A stretch of DNA of 6,791 nucleotides from Bacillota bacterium (GTDB taxonomy: Bacteria; Bacillota; Clostridia; Lachnospirales; Lachnospiraceae). The stretch is from assembly GCA_023387655.1 (NCBI GenBank), contig JAEWHR010000029.1, positions 1 through 6,791 of the forward strand, given 5' to 3'. The notes beneath the pieces were generated by a model. It ran no database searches, was not told the origin of the DNA, and saw only the letters and a program-made list of their open reading frames with translations. Shown here piece by piece: positions 1 through 5,395 of the stretch. How positions within the stretch are numbered: the stretch's first letter is position 1; the number at the start of each line of letters is the position of its first letter. Both the position numbers and the translations under genes were made by a program.

Positions 1-17
1 AATCTATTATATATTAG

Positions 18-68
18 AAACCTCTAAATAGCAGAAAAGACAATATAATTTCTTCTATCTAGAGGTTT
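18..68 (-). terminator. Large imperfect hairpin downstream of the flavoprotein gene, probable terminator
   Basis: Bases 18-37 and 49-68 are inverted repeats forming a 20-bp stem with two mismatches around an 11-nt loop; the outer nine pairs (AAACCTCTA / TAGAGGTTT) are perfect. It begins 50 bp past the stop of the minus-strand flavoprotein gene. The run after the stem is AT-rich rather than a clean T tract on either strand, so termination is inferred from position and stem strength. It could also serve a converging gene left of the window. Confidence 0.5.
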
Positions 69-118
69 ATTTTAAGCTAGCTTTACTAGTGAATCTATTC
101 TTAATTTAATCTAATTTC

Positions 119-1036
119 CTAGGATAATGCTTTTACATAAGCAGCAGCTCTAATTCCTGCTATAGCACCATCAGAAACAGCAGTTGCTATCTGTCTTACC
201 GCTTTTTTACGGATATCTCCTGCCGCAAATACACCAGGTAGATTTGTTTCCATTAAGTCATTTGTAACGATAAAGCCTTCTTCTAAAGTAACAGCTTCGC
301 AAAGTGAGGTATTTGGAGTGGAACCAGCAAATAGATAGATACCACAATCATTGACATCAATGGTTTCTACTTTATTCGTATGCACATCAGTAATATCTAA
401 CTTAGTTACATGGTCAGTACCATGAATTTTTGTTAATCTAGAATGTAAGCAAATTGATAATTTAGGATTTACCTTTGCTTTCTCTACAAATTCAGAGATA
501 GCACCTAATTGGTCTTCAAAATGAATTAAGGTTACTTTAGATGCTATATTGGTAAGGAAAAGAGCTTCCTTTAATGCTCCATCGGAACCGCCTACCACGT
601 ATACTTCTTTTCCTTCATAAGGTTTTCCTTCGTTAGCAAGATTATAATGAACGCAGCTACCCTGGAAGGTTTCCTCTCCTGGGATATTTAAATGACGAGG
701 AGATGTTCCATTCGCTAGTATGATAGCTTTTGCTTCGTATGCATTATGATTGGTTACTACCTGCTTCATTGATTTTTCAAGGGAAAGAGACGTAACATCT
801 TCAATACGAATCTCTACACCAGAATCTTGTGCCTGTTTCTTTAGTCTACTTGCAAATGTTGTACCTGTTTCATTTTCTACAATACCTGAATAATGAGTTA
901 CTGTAGAAACATTTTTAATAATACCACCTACAGCTTCTTTTTCTAAAACTAAAGTTTTTAGGCCACGGCTTACAGCGTAGATTGACGCACTAATACCGGC
1001 AGGTCCTCCTCCAATAATAATAACGTCATATAACAT
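119..1036 (-). CDS. Thioredoxin-reductase-like FAD-dependent oxidoreductase lacking the CxxC pair
   Basis: A 305-residue cytosolic flavoprotein of the thioredoxin reductase fold, close to the usual family length of about 310. The N-terminal FAD/ADP-binding motif is GGGPAG (residues 9-14). The C-terminal FAD motif is GVFAAGD (268-274), followed by RQ (281-282) and the DGAIAG segment. The nucleotide-binding site of the middle domain is GGSDGA (149-154). Two family hallmarks are changed. The redox site, normally CATC, reads C128-V-H-Y131, so only one cysteine remains. The HRRxxxR signature that holds the NADPH 2'-phosphate reads HFEDQL (172-177). Electron transfer to thioredoxin through an active-site disulfide is therefore unlikely; NADH or ferredoxin as donor and a non-thioredoxin acceptor are inferences. 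A GTG at 1045 would extend it by three residues, but the ATG at 1036 is better spaced from the weak AGAAG ribosome site. The gene is monocistronic, with its own promoter. Confidence 0.9.
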   Translation of the reverse strand: MLYDVIIIGGGPAGISASIYAVSRGLKTLVLEKEAVGGIIKNVSTVTHYSGIVENETGTTFASRLKKQAQDSGVEIRIEDVTSLSLEKSMKQVVTNHNAYEAKAIILANGTSPRHLNIPGEETFQGSCVHYNLANEGKPYEGKEVYVVGGSDGALKEALFLTNIASKVTLIHFEDQLGAISEFVEKAKVNPKLSICLHSRLTKIHGTDHVTKLDITDVHTNKVETIDVNDCGIYLFAGSTPNTSLCEAVTLEEGFIVTNDLMETNLPGVFAAGDIRKKAVRQIATAVSDGAIAGIRAAAYVKALS

Positions 1037-1061
1037 GTTAATCACTTCTTTCTTTCAATTT

Positions 1062-1130
1062 TATCGAAATATATTATATACCCAGAAAAATTGCTTGTCT
1101 ATGTCGATAATTACTGAATTTATATCGATA
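1062..1130 (-). promoter_or_regulatory. Three TATCGA/TCGATA motifs flanking the flavoprotein promoter, candidate operator
   Basis: TATCGA (1062-1067), TCGATA (1104-1109) and the palindrome TATATCGATATA (1121-1132) share a TCGA core. The core centres are 40 and 21 bp apart, close to whole helical turns. One motif lies just downstream of the -10 box, one next to the -35 box and one further upstream, which is the layout of an operator for a repressor or dual regulator. The binding protein is not identified, and AT-rich DNA makes chance matches possible. Confidence 0.3.
1073..1101 (-). promoter_or_regulatory. Sigma-A-type promoter of the flavoprotein gene
   Basis: On the minus strand, TAGACA (1101-1096; one mismatch to TTGACA) is separated by exactly 17 bp from a perfect TATAAT (1078-1073). 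The -10 box lies about 37 bp upstream of the ATG at 1036. This is a strong vegetative promoter by sequence and faces the flavoprotein gene. Confidence 0.75.
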
Positions 1131-1140
1131 TATTTTAACC

Positions 1141-1392
1141 TCATTTATTTAATTTATAAAGCCAGAAAATTACTGATACTTTAGTTTGTGTGGGTACGGA
1201 TCTTGCTTTCTTTTCATTCATTCTTAATATTAGCCCTATATCAAATTGATTTATAACTGTTTCGGAAATTCTTGTTGTTTCATTGATTATTTCATATAAT
1301 AAATTTAATTTATAGTCGGTAAGATAAAGAGTAGTCTCAATTGGAGGAATTAAAGTGGAGAAAATAACACAATAAAGTAAATATACATACCT
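1141..1392. other. AT-rich intergenic stretch with no supported gene
   Basis: Together with the promoter region to its left, this makes about 350 bp between supported genes. The minus-strand reading frame here begins at a TTG without a ribosome binding site and resembles nothing I recognise. On the plus strand, TTGGAGGAA (1341-1349) is a good ribosome site, and a GTG at 1355 follows, but that frame stops after six codons. The stretch may be decayed DNA linked to the broken ORF that follows. Confidence 0.4.
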
Positions 1393-1604
1393 ATGAACCA
1401 AAAGAAGAAAGAACTGATTCAGTTATTAAAAGATTATCAGTTACGATGGGGGTATTATAAGCAACACAGTGTTAAGATAAATGATGAATGGATTACGAAG
1501 GAGTATCCGATTCCTGTAATATCAGTTGAGCATATAGGTGATATTGGGTTGACATTGATCATATTTTTCTTGAGATTGTATTAACTAGGGAATTTGTAAA
1601 TTAA
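1393..1604 (+). pseudogene. Small conserved-looking hypothetical ORF broken by a one-base frameshift
   Basis: The open frame from ATG 1393 reads 63 codons to 1584. The first 52 look like ordinary protein (a lysine-rich helix, then KINDEWITKEYPIPVISVE and HIGDIG), but the end is a hydrophobic, low-quality tail. Adding one G to the GGG run at 1546-1548 switches to a frame reading V-DIDHIFLEIVLTREFVN and then TAA at 1602-1604, giving a 70-residue product whose chemistry continues smoothly (GDIGVDIDHIFLE). I read this as a single-base deletion in a G run, either real decay or a sequence error. No ribosome binding site precedes the ATG, which also favours a remnant. I do not recognise the family, and no function is offered. 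Confidence 0.45.
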
Positions 1605-1636
1605 TAGTGCTATAACCAAAAAATTTTGTAAGTTTC

Positions 1637-1668
1637 TTAAACTCTATTTAAAGTTATGTATGTATAGT
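1637..1668 (+). promoter_or_regulatory. Candidate promoter of the regulator operon with two TTAAA half-sites
   Basis: A -10-like TATAGT (1663-1668) lies 43 bp before the regulator ATG. No good -35 box stands 17 bp upstream. Instead there are TTAAA half-sites at 1637-1641 and 1648-1652, 11 bp apart, the second ending exactly 10 bp before the -10 box. That matches the spacing seen at the promoter of the output operon (3866-3897) and the way PhoB-type activators replace the -35 element, so autoregulation is inferred. A second possible -10, TATAAT at 1686-1691, is nearer the gene but has no -35 partner. Confidence 0.45.
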
Positions 1669-1695
1669 ATATTAACAAGATAATATATAATCTCG

Positions 1696-1704
1696 AGAAG
1701 GAGG
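1696..1704 (+). promoter_or_regulatory. Ribosome binding site fixing the response regulator start
   Basis: AGAAGGAGG ends 7 nt before the ATG at 1712. The in-frame TTG at 1706 lies only 1 nt from this site and cannot be the start. Confidence 0.85.
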
Positions 1705-1711
1705 ATTGAAT

Positions 1712-2386
1712 ATGCGATTGTTACTTGCAGAAGACGAAAAAGCGCTTTCAAAAGCTCTAGTAACCATTTTAGAGCGCAACAACTATTCTGTAGATGCCGT
1801 TTACGATGGTCAAGCTGCATTAGAATATTTAATAACTGATAATTATGATGGTGTTATTTTAGATATCATGATGCCAAAGATGGATGGAATTGAAGTGCTG
1901 AAAAATCTTCGAAGTATGGGAAACTCAATTCCGGTACTCCTGTTGACAGCTAAATCTGAGGTGGACGACAAAGTACTGGGGTTAGATACTGGTGCAAACG
2001 ACTATTTGACAAAACCATTTAATTCCAGAGAGCTTTTGGCTCGTATTCGTGCTATGACACGTACCCAGACTACACAAGTTAATTCACTGTTGCAGTTAGG
2101 AAATATCACCTTGAACCGAGCCACTTTCGAACTATATTCCCCATTCGGTAGTTTTCGTCTGGCAAACAAGGAATATCAGATGCTGGAATTATTGATGAGT
2201 AATCCGCATAATCTTATTTCTTCCGAACGTTTTATGGAGAAAATATGGGGCTATGATAGTGAAACAGAACTCAATGTGGTGTGGGTATACATTTCCTATC
2301 TGCGAAAAAAACTGGTCGCTCTGAACGCAAACATACAGATTAAAGCCACTCGGAACGCCGGTTATTCGTTGGAGGAAATCAAATGA
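1712..2386 (+). CDS. OmpR/PhoB-family response regulator
   Basis: A 224-residue cytosolic DNA-binding regulator of normal family length. The receiver domain (about 1-115) has the acidic pair E7-D8, phosphoacceptor D51 in the VILDIMMPKMDG segment, the switch threonine T79 in LLLTAK, and K101 in the LTKPF motif, so all catalytic residues are present. The C-terminal half (about 128-224) is a winged helix-turn-helix ending in the usual W-V-Y-I-S-Y-L-R-K-K and RNAGYSL segments. The start is ATG 1712, chosen by the AGAAGGAGG site 7 nt upstream. Its stop overlaps the start of the sensor kinase by 4 bp (ATGA), so the two are translationally coupled and are almost certainly cognate partners. Family members bind tandem direct repeats. 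The TTTAAG-type repeats before this operon and before the 3974 operon are the best candidate targets, though that link is inferred. Confidence 0.96.
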   Translation: MRLLLAEDEKALSKALVTILERNNYSVDAVYDGQAALEYLITDNYDGVILDIMMPKMDGIEVLKNLRSMGNSIPVLLLTAKSEVDDKVLGLDTGANDYLTKPFNSRELLARIRAMTRTQTTQVNSLLQLGNITLNRATFELYSPFGSFRLANKEYQMLELLMSNPHNLISSERFMEKIWGYDSETELNVVWVYISYLRKKLVALNANIQIKATRNAGYSLEEIK

Positions 2387-3633
2387 TTAAAAAACTTCGC
2401 ATCAAACTGATTGGCGTCTCTATGCTTTCTCTTTTTATTGTTTTCTCAATTATTATGGGGGCTATCAGTGTCATTAACTATATGGATGTTATAGCAGACG
2501 CTGACAGTATACTTAATATTTTGGCAGAAAACAAAGGCTTTTTTCCAAAGCAGGGGGATCATTCTAATAACGATACACAAATGGCAGACAGGCCAAGGAA
2601 AAATCGTCAACTGTCTCCTGAACTTCCCTATGAGTCACGTTATTTTTCTGTTTTGTTTAATAGCGATGGTGAAGTCAAATTGGTTGACACTGGGAAAATT
2701 GCTGCGGTGGACACGAATTCTGCAATAGAATTTGCTACTGATGTTTGGGAGGGTGGTGATACGCAAGGTTTCATGGATGACTACCGTTATATTGTTCATA
2801 CTACTGGGATAGAGACTCGCATTATTTTTCTGGATTGTGGGCGAAGTCTCTCTACCTTCCGCTCATTTGTGTTTACTAGTATATGTGTTTTCTTACTGGG
2901 AATGCTGGCGGTTCTTCTTTTAATTATATTTTTGTCTGGATATATCATAAAACCTATTTCCGAGAGTTACGAGAAGCAAAAACAGTTTATAACGGATGCA
3001 GGGCACGAAATCAAAACACCGCTTACGGTGATAGATGCGGATGCAGAAATTTTAACAATGGATTTTGGAGAAAATGAATGGCTATCCGATATACAGAACC
3101 AAACAAAACGCCTAACAGCATTAACCAATGACTTAATTCTTCTGTCACGCTTGGAAGAAAATCAGGCACGATTCCAGATGATTGACTTCCCACTTTCGGA
3201 TATGCTGGAAGAAATGGCTCATTCATTCCAGGCACTAGCAATAACACAGGAAAAAGTTTTTTCTGTCGATATTCAGCCTATGCTTTCTTTTCGTGGGGAT
3301 GAGAAAGCGTTGCGCCAGTTGGTTTCCGTCTTGCTAGATAATGCTCTGAAATATTCCGAAAAGGGAGGGAAAATATCCCTGTCATTGGAGAAATACGGAA
3401 GCAATATCCGGCTTTCTGTGTTTAATACGACAGAATTTATTGCAAGAGATCATTTGCCTTATCTGTTTGATCGATTTTATCGAACAGACAAATCTAGAAA
3501 CTCTCAGACCGGAGGGCATGGTCTTGGATTATCCATTGCCGCAGCAGTAGTTGCATCACACAAAGGAAAAATAGTCGCATCCACGGAGGATGAACATTCA
3601 CTATTAATAACAGCGACCTTTCACGCTCAATAA
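2383..3633 (+). CDS. Membrane sensor histidine kinase, partner of the upstream regulator
   Basis: A 416-residue integral membrane kinase. Transmembrane helix 1 spans about residues 9-31. An extracytoplasmic sensor region follows (about 35-160), with the segment LSPELPYESRYFSVLF and one cysteine (C152). Transmembrane helix 2 spans 162-184 and a short linker leads into the kinase core. The phosphoacceptor H208 sits in DAGHEIKTPL. The N box is LLDNALKYS around N320, the F box is LFDRFYR (361-367), and the glycine loop is GGHGLGLS (377-384). The usual DxGxG (G1) box is replaced by a VFNTTEF segment; G1 is degenerate in a number of clostridial kinases that appear active. The linker is too short for a full HAMP domain. 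Translation is coupled to the regulator through the ATGA overlap. The ligand is unknown; the neighbouring envelope operon suggests a cell-surface signal, which is inference. Confidence 0.95.
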   Translation: MIKKLRIKLIGVSMLSLFIVFSIIMGAISVINYMDVIADADSILNILAENKGFFPKQGDHSNNDTQMADRPRKNRQLSPELPYESRYFSVLFNSDGEVKLVDTGKIAAVDTNSAIEFATDVWEGGDTQGFMDDYRYIVHTTGIETRIIFLDCGRSLSTFRSFVFTSICVFLLGMLAVLLLIIFLSGYIIKPISESYEKQKQFITDAGHEIKTPLTVIDADAEILTMDFGENEWLSDIQNQTKRLTALTNDLILLSRLEENQARFQMIDFPLSDMLEEMAHSFQALAITQEKVFSVDIQPMLSFRGDEKALRQLVSVLLDNALKYSEKGGKISLSLEKYGSNIRLSVFNTTEFIARDHLPYLFDRFYRTDKSRNSQTGGHGLGLSIAAAVVASHKGKIVASTEDEHSLLITATFHAQ

Positions 3634-3672
3634 TATACGGGAAAAGAACCGGTACCGTAGTAATATAATATG

Positions 3673-3732
3673 CTCCCTTTTCGGTAAACAAGTGAAATAA
3701 TAAAACTTGTTTACTGAGAAGGGAGTGTTTTT
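3673..3732 (+). terminator. Strong rho-independent terminator after the two-component operon
   Basis: Arms 3673-3693 and 3705-3725 form a 21-bp stem (CTCCCTTTTCGGTAAACAAGT against ACTTGTTTACTGAGAAGGGAG) with only G-U-type or single mismatches and an 11-nt A-rich loop, followed by TGTTTTT. It starts 40 bp past the kinase stop and separates this operon from the one at 3974. Confidence 0.85.
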
Positions 3733-3835
3733 ATGCCTAGAAATGTTTCATTACAAGGCAAACTACGAGCTGTCCATGAATAATTAACTGGAAAAAGAAG
3801 CCATCTGAATAAATAACTGGAAAGAGAAGCCACAT
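3733..3835 (+). pseudogene. Possible remnant of an IS3-type transposase N-terminus
   Basis: An ATG at 3733, with GGGAG 7 nt upstream inside the terminator arm, opens a 16-codon frame, MPRNVSLQGKLRAVHE, then TAA. The same frame continues LTGKRSHLNK before another stop. If the first TAA is read as a mutated TAT (Tyr), the result has the flavour of the helix-turn-helix start of IS3-family OrfA proteins (...AVHxYLTGxxS...). The TGKRSH segment then recurs in another frame because of the duplication at 3781-3835. The resemblance is from memory and short. The alternative is plain non-coding sequence. Confidence 0.3.
3781..3835 (+). repeat. Tandem direct repeat, two 26-bp copies with a 29-bp period
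   Basis: Copies at 3781-3806 and 3810-3835 match at 22 of 26 positions and share the core TAACTGGAAA-R-AGAAGCCA. They sit between the terminator and the binding sites of the next operon. They may be slippage within decayed transposase sequence. Confidence 0.7.
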
Positions 3836-3842
3836 TTCTATT

Positions 3843-3881
3843 TTTAAGTTGATTTAAGTTTCCTCTTTAAGTCGAGTTAAG
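3843..3881 (+). promoter_or_regulatory. Tandem 16-bp direct repeats, probable response regulator binding site
   Basis: TTTAAGTTGATTTAAG (3843-3858) and TTTAAGTCGAGTTAAG (3866-3881) match at 14 of 16 positions. Each contains two TTAAG half-sites 10 bp apart (starts at 3844, 3854, 3867 and 3877), as expected for head-to-tail dimers of an OmpR/PhoB-type regulator. The last half-site ends exactly 10 bp before the -10 box at 3892, covering the -35 position, which is the geometry of a directly activated promoter. The likely binder is the regulator encoded at 1712-2386; this is inferred. Confidence 0.65.
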
Positions 3882-3891
3882 GTAGAAGCAT

Positions 3892-3897
3892 TATGCT
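3892..3897 (+). promoter_or_regulatory. -10 box of the VTC/DUF4956/lipoprotein operon
   Basis: TATGCT resembles TATAAT (two mismatches) and follows the tandem repeats by 10 bp. No recognisable -35 box is present, which fits an activator-dependent promoter. Transcription would begin near 3904, leaving an untranslated leader of about 70 nt. Confidence 0.5.
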
Positions 3898-3915
3898 AAA
3901 GGTGTCAAGAAATAC

Positions 3916-3949
3916 ACACCGTAGTTGCAGAGATATCTACCTGCGGTGT
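3916..3949 (+). promoter_or_regulatory. Hairpin in the 5' leader of the VTC operon
   Basis: ACACCGTAG (3916-3924) pairs with CTGCGGTGT (3941-3949) over nine pairs with one G-U, enclosing a 16-nt loop that contains the palindrome AGATATCT (3931-3938). It starts roughly 12 nt into the predicted transcript and ends 11 nt before the ribosome site. No T run follows, so it is not an intrinsic terminator. It could stabilise the mRNA 5' end or bind a protein. Confidence 0.5.
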
Positions 3950-3960
3950 ACAGAACTTTC

Positions 3961-3966
3961 GGAGGT
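3961..3966 (+). promoter_or_regulatory. Ribosome binding site fixing the VTC-domain protein start
   Basis: GGAGGT ends 7 nt before the ATG at 3974. A longer frame from the ATG at 3893 would begin inside the -10 box and encode the leader hairpin, so it is rejected as the start. Confidence 0.85.
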
Positions 3967-3973
3967 AAAGATT

Positions 3974-4693
3974 ATGACATATCAAACAACATTTAAACGC
4001 TATGAACTGAAATATCTGCTGACGCAAATGGAGAAAGCGCAGATTCTGCGAGCCATGCAGTCTTATATGAAGTTGGATAAATACGGTCGTACCATCATCC
4101 GTAATATTTATTTTGATACCGATACATTTCGTCTCATTCGTCGCTCCCTTGAGAAGCCCGCCTACAAGGAAAAACTCCGGGTGCGTAGCTATCAGATGAC
4201 CAGCTCGGATGATCCAGTTTTTGTGGAATTGAAAAAGAAGTACAAATCGGTGGTGTATAAGCGCAGGCTTGTACTTCCTGAAGCGCAGGTGATGGAGTGC
4301 TTCCGAAGTGGAATTCCCTTGCCGGTTCATTCACAAATTGCTGACGAGATCGAATATTTTCGCGAATATTATCAAACCCTGCATCCTACGGTGTTCCTAT
4401 CTTATGAACGGGAAGCATATTATGCCTTGGATGGCAGTGATTTCAGAGTGACTTTCGACGAAAACATTCTCTATCGGAAAGAAAATTTTTCCTTGGGAGC
4501 TGAGATTTACGGTAGCTCCCTATTGGACAGAAAGGAGACATTGATGGAAATTAAAACTTCTGGTGGAATACCAATTTGGATGAGCCATTTACTTACACAG
4601 CAAAAAGTATTTAAGACCTCTTTTTCTAAATACGGCTCAGCCTATCAGGAGATGTTGACAAACGGTGACAAAGGAGGACTTAAGTATGCTTGA
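3974..4693 (+). CDS. VTC-domain (polyphosphate polymerase-type) protein
   Basis: A 239-residue cytosolic protein of the VTC/CYTH-like tunnel-fold family. In yeast Vtc4 this domain makes polyphosphate from ATP. The residues that line such a tunnel are present in order: FKRYELKY (7-14), the R69-x-R71 pair in KLRVRSY, E85-x-K87-x-K89 in VELKKK, K96-R97-R98, R146 in SYERE, R158 before TFDEN, E192-x-K194 in LMEIKTSGG, and K214 with S218-K219-Y220 in FKTSFSKY. An intact catalytic site is therefore likely, although polyphosphate as the product is inferred from the family. It is the first gene of an operon, has no membrane segment, and overlaps the DUF4956 gene by 8 bp (ATGCTTGA). In related genomes this domain is commonly paired with DUF4956 and with CotH or beta-helix surface proteins. 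Confidence 0.92.
   Translation: MTYQTTFKRYELKYLLTQMEKAQILRAMQSYMKLDKYGRTIIRNIYFDTDTFRLIRRSLEKPAYKEKLRVRSYQMTSSDDPVFVELKKKYKSVVYKRRLVLPEAQVMECFRSGIPLPVHSQIADEIEYFREYYQTLHPTVFLSYEREAYYALDGSDFRVTFDENILYRKENFSLGAEIYGSSLLDRKETLMEIKTSGGIPIWMSHLLTQQKVFKTSFSKYGSAYQEMLTNGDKGGLKYA
4670..4677 (+). promoter_or_regulatory. Ribosome binding site fixing the DUF4956 start
   Basis: AAAGGAGG lies inside the end of the VTC gene, 8 nt before the ATG at 4686. A GTG at 4665 lies upstream of this site and is rejected. Confidence 0.85.
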
Positions 4694-5381
4694 AAATTTG
4701 TTTAGAGGACTTTTTGATACAGATATGACCAGTGTGATTGCAGTATCGGATTTTTTGCTCTGCGTAGGTTCTGCTTTGGTAATTGGTTTGATTCTGACTG
4801 CCATGTATATGTACAAAACCCGCTACACGAGAAGTTTTGTAGCGACTTTGGCTCTATTGCCAGCCGTGGTGTGTGTCATAATTATGATGGTGAATGGCAA
4901 TGTAGGTGCAGGTGTTGCAGTAGCAGGAACTTTTAGTTTGGTCCGTTTCCGATCTGTACCAGGAACCGCAAAGGAGATCGGTGCGATTTTTCTGGCTATG
5001 GGAACAGGACTAGTAGTCGGCATGGGATATCTAGGATACGCTTTTCTCTTTGCGATTTTATTGAGTATCGCAAGTTTATTATACAGCCATTTTGACTTTG
5101 GCTCTAGGAAAAAAGCATCGTTGTACAAGACGCTTCATATTACCATTCCAGAAGATTTAGATTATAGTGATGTGTTCGATAGCTTGCTGATGGAGTATGC
5201 TAAGGAATATGAGTTGGTGCAGGTTAAGACCACGAATATGGGTAGTTTATTCCGTCTTACCTATAACTTGACTCTACTTAGTGCAGGTATAGAAAAGGAA
5301 CTGATTGACAAGCTCCGTTGCCGCAACGGAAATCTTGAAATCACAGTCTCCAAACAAGAAACTGTGGTTGGAGAACTTTAA
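4686..5381 (+). CDS. DUF4956 family integral membrane protein
   Basis: A 231-residue membrane protein with four predicted helices at about residues 20-42, 51-69, 98-113 and 115-133, and a soluble C-terminal domain (about 150-231) that alternates strands and helices (LHITIPEDLDYSDVF...). Between helices 2 and 3 lies the strongly conserved-looking, positively charged segment TFSLVRFRSVPGTAKE (82-97), the hallmark of the family. Its function is not established. It is coupled to the VTC gene by an 8-bp overlap, and the two families travel together, so a complex is plausible in which DUF4956 anchors the VTC enzyme to the membrane or passes its product across it, much as Vtc subunits do in yeast. 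That is inference. The lipoprotein gene starts 14 bp after its stop. Confidence 0.9.
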   Translation: MLENLFRGLFDTDMTSVIAVSDFLLCVGSALVIGLILTAMYMYKTRYTRSFVATLALLPAVVCVIIMMVNGNVGAGVAVAGTFSLVRFRSVPGTAKEIGAIFLAMGTGLVVGMGYLGYAFLFAILLSIASLLYSHFDFGSRKKASLYKTLHITIPEDLDYSDVFDSLLMEYAKEYELVQVKTTNMGSLFRLTYNLTLLSAGIEKELIDKLRCRNGNLEITVSKQETVVGEL

Positions 5382-5395
5382 AGGGAGGTTAATCG

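Noticed and set aside
1355..1375. GTG start preceded by a good GGAGG site
   Set aside because: The frame stops after six codons (VEKITQ); too short to support a gene, and no continuation was found in that frame.
1141..1401. 86-codon minus-strand reading frame
   Set aside because: It starts at TTG with no ribosome binding site, runs antisense into the start of the 1393 ORF, has AT-rich composition typical of random frames, and resembles nothing known to me.
3781..3835. CRISPR array
   Set aside because: There are only two imperfect copies with 3 bp between them; no spacers, no cas genes.
3893..3973. 27-residue N-terminal extension of the VTC protein
   Set aside because: Its ATG lies inside the predicted -10 box and the stretch encodes the leader hairpin; the GGAGGT-preceded ATG at 3974 starts right at the family's conserved FKRYELKY region.
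3905..4334. Long minus-strand frames opposite the VTC gene
   Set aside because: They are shadows of a well-supported plus-strand gene, with no ribosome site and no recognisable domain.
4823..5128. 101-codon minus-strand frame opposite DUF4956
   Set aside because: It is a shadow of a membrane protein gene on the other strand; no start signal.
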